DNA from: Sinorhizobium terangae
GTDB lineage: Bacteria; Pseudomonadota; Alphaproteobacteria; Rhizobiales; Rhizobiaceae
DNA: 64,000 nt
Assembly: GCF_029714365.1 (NCBI RefSeq)
Contig: NZ_CP121659.1
Location: 1,488,001 to 1,552,000, forward strand
Reading direction: 5' to 3'
The notes beneath the pieces were generated by a model. That model saw only the letters and a list, made by a program, of their open reading frames with translations, had not been told where the DNA came from and did not search any database. Below are positions 17,844-24,696 of this stretch, piece after piece. Each line of letters begins with the position of its first letter. Position 1 is the stretch's first letter. A program made the position numbers and the translations under genes.

Positions 17844-18629
17844 CTACACTTCCAGGATCTCCGGGAACTGGCCCTCTCCATACAGGTCGAGCGACCGGCG
17901 CGACTGCTCTATGGTGTAGACGTTGAAGTCGCGAAGCCTTCTCTTGTAGTAGTCAGCAATCAGCTTCTTGTGGCCGTCTCGGCACATCTGCTCCATGAGC
18001 ACAGCCGTATAGCCTATATGCGTTACTTCGTCATAGACGAGGCCGGATAGTATGCCATCGACACGCTCCTTGTTCTCCCGAGGAGCCATAGCAGTTAGGA
18101 CTGGGCCGATCATGAACATGTGTGCCCTGGTACGGATTTCACCAATGTTCATCTGAACCATGTTGTCGATAACGTATTCGATGCTGGCCGGATCTTCAGT
18201 TTTTTCCTCGCTCGCTGTCTGACTGTTGAATAGTCCCGCTTTCCTGTCCGCCATCTCCGTTGGTTCCAGGAATTCAGGAAAAGTCAAATCCGTCAGGTGC
18301 AAGAAAAGGCGAGCGTGACGTGACTCATCCTGGAAGTGGTTGCGAATACCATCATCAAGCTCCGGTCCACGGACACGGGTCCACAAATCGTGCAGTCCCC
18401 GAGATCCGTCACTTTCCGCAATCGAATTCGCAATTACGACGCTTTGGACGTAGCCGGGGACAGTTGTAACGCACTTCCAAAAGAAGGCTAAGTACTGCTC
18501 TCGCCAAAAGACGGCATCCACCTCGGCGAACGCTGCCCTTATGCAATCAGAAAAGTTCGGCAAGTCGGAATCATACCTGGATCGAAGGTGGCCCAACACA
18601 TCATCAAGTTTTCGATCTTGGATTCTCAT
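17844..18629 (-). CDS. Ferritin-like di-iron protein coupled to the small Cys-repeat peptide
   Basis: The 261-residue protein starts at 18629 (MRIQDRKLDD). Its ATG overlaps the stop of the upstream 70-residue gene as ATGA, so the two are translationally coupled. The helical protein carries spaced carboxylate/His motifs typical of ferritin-like di-iron oxygenases: DESRHARLF near residue 98, QMNIGEIRTRAH near 168 and YDEVTHIGYT near 202. A further Glu in the first helix (FWREQYLAFFW) may complete the site. There is no signal peptide. Substrate and reaction are unknown. The coupling to a short peptide with repeated ACN motifs suggests that the peptide is its substrate or partner, as in RiPP pathways with metal-dependent oxygenases, but no transporter or second modifying enzyme is next to it. 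Confidence 0.65.
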   Translation of the reverse strand: MRIQDRKLDDVLGHLRSRYDSDLPNFSDCIRAAFAEVDAVFWREQYLAFFWKCVTTVPGYVQSVVIANSIAESDGSRGLHDLWTRVRGPELDDGIRNHFQDESRHARLFLHLTDLTFPEFLEPTEMADRKAGLFNSQTASEEKTEDPASIEYVIDNMVQMNIGEIRTRAHMFMIGPVLTAMAPRENKERVDGILSGLVYDEVTHIGYTAVLMEQMCRDGHKKLIADYYKRRLRDFNVYTIEQSRRSLDLYGEGQFPEILEV

Positions 18630-18838
18630 TTTGCTTTCGTCTTCAGCGTGCCGTCGCTGATGACAAACGGGGAGTTGCAAGCCATAAACGCCATGTTGCA
18701 AGCAAGGAACGATACCTTAAACTGATCCCCTTCTACCTCTCCGGCCATCTTGATACGGCCAGTAGCTTCAACCAGCGGCTTGATGGCTTTCATCTGCTCT
18801 TCGGTAAGTTGAAATGTAAGTTTTTTGCTATCCGACAT
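18626..18838 (-). CDS. Small Cys-repeat peptide, candidate precursor
   Basis: The peptide has 70 residues. The first 40 form a charged, helix-prone, leader-like part (MSDSKKLTFQLTEEQMKAIK at the start). The C-terminal third holds two copies of an ACN-x-x-F unit back to back (ACNMAF then ACNSPF), followed by a polar tail ending in KTKAK. It is not hydrophobic enough to be a signal peptide. The gene lies directly upstream of the di-iron protein gene with a 4-base ATGA overlap. A leader plus repeated Cys-containing core next to an oxygenase-like protein is the layout of a ribosomally made, modified peptide. An alternative is a small structural or regulatory subunit of the di-iron protein. A GGA-containing sequence precedes the ATG. 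Confidence 0.6.
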   Translation of the reverse strand: MSDSKKLTFQLTEEQMKAIKPLVEATGRIKMAGEVEGDQFKVSFLACNMAFMACNSPFVISDGTLKTKAK

Positions 18839-18873
18839 GTCATCCTCCGCAGAATGTAAGTGTAGGTGTCAGA

Positions 18874-18968
18874 ACTGCAACTTTGAGAGGATATAACACA
18901 ATCCTAAACTGTCAAAGCAATATTAGATCATCCTCAGTTAGAAACTTCTAACTCCATGAAGTTGCAGT
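18874..18968. promoter_or_regulatory. Nested inverted repeats upstream of the peptide/di-iron operon
   Basis: Upstream of the start at 18838, an outer inverted repeat (ACTGCAACTT at 18874-18883, AAGTTGCAGT at 18959-18968) encloses a tight palindrome AGTTAGAA-AC-TTCTAACT (18936-18953). CAACTTTGAG at about 18879-18888 recurs as a direct repeat near 19028. The tight palindrome looks like a dimeric repressor operator. The regulator is unknown. Confidence 0.45.
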
Positions 18969-19329
18969 CGAGTTTTTTGGAAGTGGTCGGCACCATGGAA
19001 CACGCATCTCCCTTTCAAAACGCTTGACAACTTTGAGTTACAAGCGTTGCCTGAACTGCATGCCTCGTGCCGGCGGCACTGCCGAGAGTTTGCGGTCGTC
19101 GATTGAGCGGCGTTGGCCACGCGGATTTGCCAGGAATCGGCGGCTGCAGCCAGTACGGCCGAGGTTGCGCATCAGATGCCGGCAGACGTCGCAGTCCAGA
19201 CGCTGACCCCCCAAAGCTTCGCTGGTCAGCGTCCGGACTTATGCTGCGGCCGGTCCCGTGTCCCCTGCGACAGTCCAGTCTTATGGTGCGAGCGAAAAGA
19301 CATACGCGCCCACGGAACGTTGGCGTCTC
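18969..19329. other. gap without a convincing gene
   Basis: About 360 bases lie between the peptide promoter region and the broken antitoxin. No domain, RNA or strong hairpin was recognised. Part of it (about 19258-19295) weakly resembles 21015-21055, as if both derive from one older sequence. Confidence 0.3.
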
Positions 19330-19657
19330 TCACGCAAGCGCGATCGCCTGCACGCCTTTCCCCTTCACAAGCGACATAAGGAGGAGCGCCGGACCGCCGG
19401 GCTTCTTCACGTCGCGTTCCCAGTCAGAGAGCAGGGTTCTTGCTCACGCTCGGATAGCGGGCGAATACGGGTTGGGACATGTGTTCCCGCTCTCGGAGGC
19501 CGCGGATTTCCCTGCCCGTCAGCGGCATCGGCTCGACCAAGCTGGCTTCGTCAAATTCCCTCTTTGTAATCTTGTCGATCGCTCCGATCTCATGAAGAGC
19601 CTCCATGGTCTCGTGGATGGAGGCAAAAGCCTCGCTTTTGTACTTTCTCCTCGTCAT
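19330..19657 (-). pseudogene. HigA-like antitoxin, frameshifted
   Basis: The frame from the ATG at 19657 encodes 77 residues that end at a premature stop. It includes PMPLTGREIRGLREREHMSQ and PVFARYPSVSK, the start of an XRE-type HTH as found in HigA antitoxins. After about 19440 the expected continuation is in another frame (LLSDWERDVKKPGGPALLLM, then SLVKGKGVQAIALA, stop 19330-19332). One indel restores a protein of about 108 residues. It follows the toxin remnant, as in toxin-first higBA operons. Confidence 0.6.
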
Positions 19658-20012
19658 GCTTTTTTACCTCCTTGAATTTCCTCGCTTCGACGAGTTCCTC
19701 AAGCTGTGCATCCGATAGGCCCAAAACATGTTTTGCCATCTTTTTGAAGGTTTGTTCCTCATCCTTCTCGATGTTGGCGCGTGCACTCTTTGGGAAACCG
19801 TATACAAAGAATGCGCGATGTCCCTTTTGGTCGAGGATCACTGTCCGATATCCACCAGATTTGCCACCTCCTGAACGGCTACGCGCTGCTTAGTGACGTG
19901 GCCACCAAGATCCGAGTCGACAACCCCTTCTCTGCCAGATCTACAGCCTGCCAAAGCGCGACCTGGCCGAGACCTTCCTTTTTGCAAACCGCTCGAACCA
20001 CGAGTCCGAGGG
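19590..20012 (-). pseudogene. HigB/RelE-type toxin, multiply frameshifted
   Basis: Pieces of a RelE/HigB toxin follow each other in different frames. SWFERFAK lies near 20000, KKEGLGQVALWQAVDLAEKG near 19940-19990, then VDSDLGGHVTKQRVA, and finally RSGGGKSGGYRTVILDQKGH with AFFVYGFPKSARANI down to about 19660. Read together they match the order of a HigB-like toxin of about 110 residues. At least two or three indels separate them, so the gene is not functional as read. The original stop was probably near 19650, overlapping the antitoxin start. The start codon is not identifiable. Confidence 0.6.
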
Positions 20013-20405
20013 CGGCAAGATCGGCCACGCTATGCACACTGCCCAGTCGGGCGAAATCATTCACGTGGTTCTCGCACGTGGCATAGGCCAGAACCACGCT
20101 TTTGGTCAGGCCGTCGTGATAGGCAATGATGTCTCCGACGGTCTCGACCACGATTGCATGACACTCCTTGTGATCGCAACGCCCAGCGCCACCTCCTTAC
20201 CCCCCCTTATATCCCTGGACTAATCGATTGATTTGATAGGACGCATCCACATGTCGAATGCGTCCGGCGCGCTCGCTGCTTCACAGCTTCGAATGTATGG
20301 ACCGGCCGCCGGAGGAGACGGGGATTACGCACCCTGCCTCGAGCTACCGCCGCAAGAAACACGCGCGCACGCGGGAAGCAGATCCCGCTCCGCCTCGCGC
20401 CGGCC
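20013..20405. other. gap without a convincing gene
   Basis: This stretch probably holds the old promoter of the toxin-antitoxin remnant. Short frames are present (one, minus strand, to 20151, overlaps the toxin wreck) but none is convincing. A CCCCCC-rich stretch lies near 20200. Confidence 0.3.
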
Positions 20406-20648
20406 TTAGTTCGGCAGGAACGCGGAGGTTGGCACTCGAAGTGCAGCCGCTATGCGCCTGAGCTTGTCCGGATCGACGTCAGCGCCGATTTCAATCCTTG
20501 TAATTTCTGCACCGGTCAGTCCGCACGTCACTGCAAGGTCATCGACGCTATATCCCACCGCTTCGCGAGCTCGCCGAACAGCGTCCCCGATACCGAGGTC
20601 GTCTCGGTCGGTGACGGACGCGCCTATATTGATCATTGACTTTGCCAT
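20406..20648 (-). CDS. Small XRE-family HTH regulator
   Basis: The 80-residue protein starts at 20648 (MAKSMINIGA) with AAGGAG seven bases upstream; the frame opens further but without such a site. Residues about 17-75 form a Cro/CI-type helix-turn-helix (AVRRAREAVGYSVDDLAVTC, then GLTGAEITRIEIGADVDPDK and LRRIAAALRVP). It is a likely DNA-binding repressor. No adjacent toxin is seen: the upstream side is an empty stretch and the downstream side holds the broken HigBA pair. Its target may be its own promoter or a neighbour. Confidence 0.75.
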   Translation of the reverse strand: MAKSMINIGASVTDRDDLGIGDAVRRAREAVGYSVDDLAVTCGLTGAEITRIEIGADVDPDKLRRIAAALRVPTSAFLPN

Positions 20649-21277
20649 GGGTAACTCCTTCGACCATGCGCCGCTCGGCAGACAGACCGACAATGCTGCG
20701 GTGCAATATCGGGCTATTAAGTATGACAATTGCAAGGCAGGCTGAACTTTCGACGCCACGTTGCCGAACGCGGGCCTGTTCTTAATACATCTCAGTTTGC
20801 GGTGGCTTCTGAGAGAAAAATACGAGCTGACACTCCCGAAAAGGCCTTGCCACCGGTCTTGTGCGTAACGAGCATCCAAGAGTTGCTGGGTCGAAGAGGG
20901 AGGCTCGACCTGTTACCCCGCTCCATGGTGGAGGCGGATGTGGCTGGTGTCTCTATCCCGTTCCTGAACGCTGGCGGATTCTCGCCACCTGCAAGGGAAA
21001 CGGTCAGCGCCCGTGCTCGTCCTGCGACAGGCCAGCTTCCGGTGCGATGGTCCAGACTTGTTGTGCGAACGAATTTCCCGGTCCCTAAGCTGATGACATC
21101 CCAGGGCATCCCGACTGCACGCGACGGGTATGCCAGGTGTTACGTGTCACCGATTGCTTCCAAACGAATAGAGCAGGCGAACTGAGCGACTGATCGAAGG
21201 CGACCAGCGGCGACGCTTTGCAGATTTAGAGGATTCCCGAACGCGAGCAGCCCCGCAACGCGACGGCCCGTTGACAA
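20649..21277. other. gap of about 630 bases without a convincing gene
   Basis: A plus-strand frame (20730-21185) and a minus-strand frame (20792-21109) are open, but neither has a good ribosome binding site or recognisable domain. The stretch presumably contains the promoter of the XRE gene. Confidence 0.35.
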
Positions 21278-21469
21278 TCAGCCTTCGTCCGGACCGCCAC
21301 TTGTCAGGAACGTGCGGCCGCTGCCTTTCTTTCCATGCTTGTCAAAGGAGATGGTGAAGACGCCATCGTCATCGAAGACGAGCTGCGGACAGTCCTTCTT
21401 CGCAGCCGCGAAGACGAACCGGACGTCCTTCAACGCCTCCTGCATCTTCCATCTGTTGTCGCGAGTCAT
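21278..21469 (-). CDS. Small hypothetical protein
   Basis: This 63-residue protein (starts MTRDNRWKMQEALKDVRFVF) has GGGAG nine bases before its ATG. It is charged and has no signal peptide or membrane segment. A DDDGVFTISFDKHGKKG stretch might form a beta-hairpin. It is divergent from the PIN-domain gene, with 111 bases between the starts. I do not recognise the family. Confidence 0.5.
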   Translation of the reverse strand: MTRDNRWKMQEALKDVRFVFAAAKKDCPQLVFDDDGVFTISFDKHGKKGSGRTFLTSGGPDEG

Positions 21470-21580
21470 CGGCCTACTCCCTGCGCCTGCGAATCCTTAT
21501 ACCCGCTTGTTCACTCTTTGGTAACCATAACCGGCGTCGAATCGAGTGGTTTTTCAACCACGCGAAAGGGGGTTCGCGGA

Positions 21581-22144
21581 ATGGCGGACTTCATATTGGT
21601 GGACACGAGCGTCCTCAGCGAAGCTCGGCGCTCGGAGCCGGACGAAGACGTCATATTCTTTCTCGACCAGATACCGCCAGGATCGATCGCCGTTCCGCCG
21701 ACTGCGATTTTCGAGCTTGAGCGTGGCGCCCTCAACCTCTTCAAGACGAACCCGCTAAAAAGCGCCAAATTGGCGAAATGGCTCGACGACCTCCTGAAGA
21801 CGGACGTCTGGGTGCCTCCTGTAAATTCGGACGTGAAGCGGCTTCTCGCCAGGATGGCCATGGTCCCGGAGCTTGCACGCTTCTGGCGCAGCCACGGCGA
21901 GGCTCCAAAACTCGAGTTCGGCTGCGATCCCGAGATCGCCGCGACGGCCATCGTGCACGGCATGCCGATCGCTACCCAGGACGTGGGGGACTACCTGAAG
22001 ATCAGCCGCCAATTCCCTCTGCCCGGCCTCTATTGCCCGAGAGATGGCATTTGGCACGTCATGCCGGACGACAACTGGCGCATCCCCGAGGAACTCACTT
22101 CGATCGGCCTCGAATGGCGGAGGATGATCGGGCCCGTCGCGTGA
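21581..22144 (+). CDS. PIN-domain ribonuclease (VapC-like), orphan
   Basis: The 187-residue protein starts at 21581 (MADFILVDTSVLSEARR), with GGGGG upstream. The PIN fold acidic residues are visible: Asp in FILVDTSVLSE, Glu in IFELERGAL, and the C-terminal Asp in IATQDVGDYL following CDPEIAATAIVHG. VapC-type toxins cleave tRNA or rRNA. It is somewhat longer than usual (about 130-150), with an extra C-terminal 45 residues. No VapB-like antitoxin gene lies directly upstream. The divergent 63-residue gene is the only small neighbour, so the antitoxin is either unusual or lost. Confidence 0.75.
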   Translation: MADFILVDTSVLSEARRSEPDEDVIFFLDQIPPGSIAVPPTAIFELERGALNLFKTNPLKSAKLAKWLDDLLKTDVWVPPVNSDVKRLLARMAMVPELARFWRSHGEAPKLEFGCDPEIAATAIVHGMPIATQDVGDYLKISRQFPLPGLYCPRDGIWHVMPDDNWRIPEELTSIGLEWRRMIGPVA

Positions 22145-22832
22145 AGACGCCTAGCGAGCCGCTGAGACTGCGGCGCGGCCTAGCATACCTCTCGCCGAGG
22201 ATTCCAGATCGAAGCAGAAGACTAGGCCGTCTCGTTTTGAAACAACCTCTGTCAGCCCGCCAATCGGCAGCTACCAATTGTTGACAACATGGATTCGTTG
22301 CGCGCAAAAAATTACTAAGAGGTAACCATATCCCCGCTCTTGAGAACCACGTTCCGTGAGTATATTCCTGTTATTGGGGCACGAAATTTGTTTCCTTAGA
22401 TTATTTTTCTTCTTGATATTCCGACAAAGATCTGCGTTTTATCACGGCACGTCCGATAACGGTCGGCCCTCGAAGTGAGAAAAGTCATGAAGTCGAAGAT
22501 ACCAGCACATAGGCAACAAGGTTGCCGGCAAGCGTCCTAGAACGCCGTGGTATCCACGCCGCGCGCGAACGACGCCCCCGGCACTCCTCTGAAAAGTTTT
22601 CAAGCATTTTCAGATCTGAGGACGCAGACATGACGAACAAGCCTTTCGATCCCATCCATCTTCAACAACGCTTCCAAGCGCTCAAAGCGCGCTGACATCG
22701 CCGGAAGTCTCCCTTCCGTCCGGTTCGCGCGGCTTTGGAACGCTGCCGAAGTCGCGTGAACCCCCTCGGGCTCGCGGCGCGTCGTCGTGCGTCGACGCAT
22801 GCCATGATCCCGTCTGATGGATGGAAGACGGA
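22145..22832. other. Leader region of the Tn7-like module; transposon end expected here
   Basis: This long AT-richer stretch (especially 22290-22440) stands out from its surroundings. In Tn7-like elements the gene order tnsA first places one transposon end just upstream of tnsA, so an end with repeated TnsB sites is expected here. CGACAAA at 22421 and GTTGACAACA at 22280 are possible TnsB-site-like strings, but I could not pair them with an opposite end. A 21-codon frame (22630-22695) is too short to call. Confidence 0.3.
22589..22613. promoter_or_regulatory. Palindrome TGAAAA-G-TTTTCA upstream of the Tn7-like operon
   Basis: A perfect 13-base palindrome (22590-22602) is followed by another TTTTCAG (22607-22613). 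It lies about 220 bases before the first small gene and about 400 before the operon proper. It may be an operator or part of a TnsB-binding array. Confidence 0.35.
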
Positions 22833-22943
22833 ATGAACGACCTCATCGAAGACGACCAGTTTTGCGCGGAATGCAAATCCGAGCGCCGCGACGTCCTCGC
22901 CATGCGATGTGACTGCGTTCAACGGGGCGCGCTCGCGCTCTAG
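22833..22943 (+). CDS. Putative 36-residue zinc-knuckle-like microprotein
   Basis: A short frame begins with ATG behind GGAAGACGGA and encodes MNDLIEDDQFCAECKSERRD and a further 16 residues. A C-x2-C pair and a later C-x-C pair (RCDC) could bind one zinc ion. It ends 43 bases before the first TnsB-domain-like gene and points the same way. It could be a leader peptide or a small DNA-binding accessory. There is no family support. Confidence 0.3.
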   Translation: MNDLIEDDQFCAECKSERRDVLAMRCDCVQRGALAL

Positions 22944-22986
22944 CGCCGACGGCAATCCCAAAAATCTAGGTAAGGAGAACTGCGCC

Positions 22987-23382
22987 ATGTCGCAGAATGG
23001 ATACGTGCGTCTTGATTTCATCGGCCAGATCGACGGCGAGCACCGCCAGGAACTTCGGAACTGGCTCGAACGCCAGTACGGACGCTACTTCACCCGCCAG
23101 GAAACCGTCCTGCAGTGCGTCGTCGCGCTTCGCTATGCCGACCCCTCGCGTCCGACCGTTCGCGAGCTTTGGCACCGTCTTCATCATCACATCATGGAGG
23201 ACGCCCGCATGCTGAAGGGTCCCCGCCCCCAGCGCCTGCCGTCCTACAGCACCTTCCGCGCCCGCGTCGCAGACCTCCCGCGCGAGTTCGTCTGGAAGGC
23301 GCGCGCTGGCCGCGACATGGGACGTCCGTCCATCGCCACGATGGTCTCGCGATTCGAAACCATCCTTTCCTCGCACCGCTAA
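22987..23382 (+). CDS. Stand-alone TnsB DNA-binding-domain-like protein 1
   Basis: The 131-residue protein starts at 22987 (MSQNGYVRLD) with AAGGAG upstream. Residues about 36-113 can be laid over residues about 212-294 of the TnsB at 24697. In both, an aromatic/hydrophobic helix is followed by AD-x2-RP, then R-x4-RL and I, then G, then a PS-x3-F motif, and finally A-R-x-G-x-D-x2-R (here LPSYSTFRARV and KARAGRDMGR; in TnsB MPSRKCFERLI and AKRYGEDHAR). This TnsB segment lies directly before the DDE domain and is expected to bind transposon ends. No catalytic part is present. It may regulate the operon, compete for ends or assist end pairing. The relation is seen by eye only. Confidence 0.6.
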   Translation: MSQNGYVRLDFIGQIDGEHRQELRNWLERQYGRYFTRQETVLQCVVALRYADPSRPTVRELWHRLHHHIMEDARMLKGPRPQRLPSYSTFRARVADLPREFVWKARAGRDMGRPSIATMVSRFETILSSHR

Positions 23383-23408
23383 GCAACGCCAGACAAAGGA
23401 GATATGCC

Positions 23409-23780
23409 ATGGCGCGCTACAACAACGACCTTCCGTTCAACCTCAACGATCGCATCACCGACACGGACCTCAAGATGGGCTTCGACCATGTCGTGCGCGA
23501 ATGGCGAGGCACCACGTCCAGCCGTAGCGTCCGCGAAGCCGGCCGCTATCGTAAGTTCGTCGAGCGCCGCTTCGTGCGCGCAGAGGAACTCGCGATCTGG
23601 AATGAGTTCGCCCACCGCGCGGCGGAAGACGACGCCGCTACCATCAAGTTGGTTCTCCGCGACCTTCATGCGGAGATCGACCGCGTCAATGCTGAGGGCA
23701 TCGGCAGCGTCTTCATCCGCAAGCCTACCCACCACTTCTTCCGGAAAATGGTCGATCGCGCCTGCGAGGAGCTCGCCTGA
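23409..23780 (+). CDS. Stand-alone TnsB DNA-binding-domain-like protein 2
   Basis: The 123-residue protein starts at 23409 (MARYNNDLPF) behind AAAGGAGAT and lies 26 bases after protein 1. Residues about 55-122 fit the same TnsB segment. ELAIWNEFAHRA corresponds to DVELWLEYAGEYA, LRDLHAEIDRVNAE to LRLQAEIARRNSE, and RKPTHHFFRKMV to HMPSRKCFERLI. It ends soon after that motif, so the C-terminal A-R-x-G-D part kept in protein 1 is absent. The N-terminal 50 residues are unlike TnsB. Two diverged copies in tandem suggest a conserved accessory role rather than a recent fragment. The function is unknown. Confidence 0.55.
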   Translation: MARYNNDLPFNLNDRITDTDLKMGFDHVVREWRGTTSSRSVREAGRYRKFVERRFVRAEELAIWNEFAHRAAEDDAATIKLVLRDLHAEIDRVNAEGIGSVFIRKPTHHFFRKMVDRACEELA

Positions 23781-23921
23781 TGAGCGCGTGTAACCTCCCG
23801 CGGGCGCAGGGACCGCCGTCCTAGTTCCCTCCCCTTGTACTGCCGGTTCCGTTGGTGCGGTCGCGATCCCGTGACCGCAGGCGGCGGAGCCATGTCTTGA
23901 GTGCGCAAAACAGGAGTTCCC

Positions 23922-24683
23922 ATGCGCCACGAACATTTCATCAAGCAGCACATGCTCAACATCCGCAACGGTATCAAGGTGAGCTTCACGGTTCCGACCG
24001 AGACTACCTACCACAAGCCGACGGTACCGCCGCGCTACACGCCGGTTCTGCAGTCGCGCGGCAATCGCAAGCCATCGGTGAAGTCTCCGTTCAACTGGCG
24101 CGGGGCGCAGCCGAGCTTGGATGGCGAACGCGTCATGCACTTCGAGAGCAGCATCGAACTGAAGGCCGGTCGCATTCTCCGTGCAGACCGCAATGTCGTC
24201 GAGCTGCGCGAACAGTGGCCGACTGTGAAGTACCTCGGAGCGGACGGCAAGATGCATAAGCACACGTTCGACTTCTGGCTTCGCCTCAAGTGCGGCAAGC
24301 GTATATCGGTCGCGGCCAAGCCAAAGGACATCGTCGTGTCCTCCGGGCTGCTCGACATCCTGCGCCGTATCTATCGCATGGGCGTCGCCGACTACGCCGA
24401 CTCGATCAGCCTCGTGACCGAGGCGTTTGCAAACGCTGCGGCCAACGCCAACGCCGAATGGATCCTTCTCTCCCGTCGCAATCGCAACGAAGAGGAATAC
24501 CAGGCAGCACGCGAGTTTGTCGCAGGAATGAGCGGCCCCATGCGCTTCTGGGACATGCTGATCGTAACTCCGCTGGTCGCCTACCGCCGCACCGCGATCT
24601 GGAACCTCATCGATGAGGGCGTCCTCCAGCCCGTCGAAGCCGGCCGCATCACCGATGCATCTCTCCTCGTCAAAGGCAACTAA
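23922..24683 (+). CDS. tnsA: TnsA-type transposon endonuclease
   Basis: The 253-residue protein starts at 23922 (MRHEHFIKQH), with CAGGAG eight bases upstream; an in-frame GTG at 23901 lacks a site. The restriction-endonuclease-fold catalytic set is present: Glu75/Glu79 in HFESSIELKAGRIL, Asp117 in HTFDFWLRL and Lys133/Lys135 in VAAKPKD. The spacing is very close to Tn7 TnsA. Residues about 140-253 form the helical C-terminal domain expected to contact TnsC. TnsA nicks the 5' ends of the transposon, which allows cut-and-paste with TnsB. Its stop is 13 bases before the tnsB start. Confidence 0.88.
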   Translation: MRHEHFIKQHMLNIRNGIKVSFTVPTETTYHKPTVPPRYTPVLQSRGNRKPSVKSPFNWRGAQPSLDGERVMHFESSIELKAGRILRADRNVVELREQWPTVKYLGADGKMHKHTFDFWLRLKCGKRISVAAKPKDIVVSSGLLDILRRIYRMGVADYADSISLVTEAFANAAANANAEWILLSRRNRNEEEYQAAREFVAGMSGPMRFWDMLIVTPLVAYRRTAIWNLIDEGVLQPVEAGRITDASLLVKGN

Positions 24684-24696
24684 GAAAGGTCTTGCC

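Noticed and set aside
20730..21185. 151-codon plus-strand frame
   Set aside because: No start signal, no family resemblance, and composition like non-coding sequence.
22279..22300. TGTTGACAACA as a Tn7-like terminal sequence
   Set aside because: No matching inverted copy and no 5-base duplication (CAATT) was found on the other side of the tns genes.
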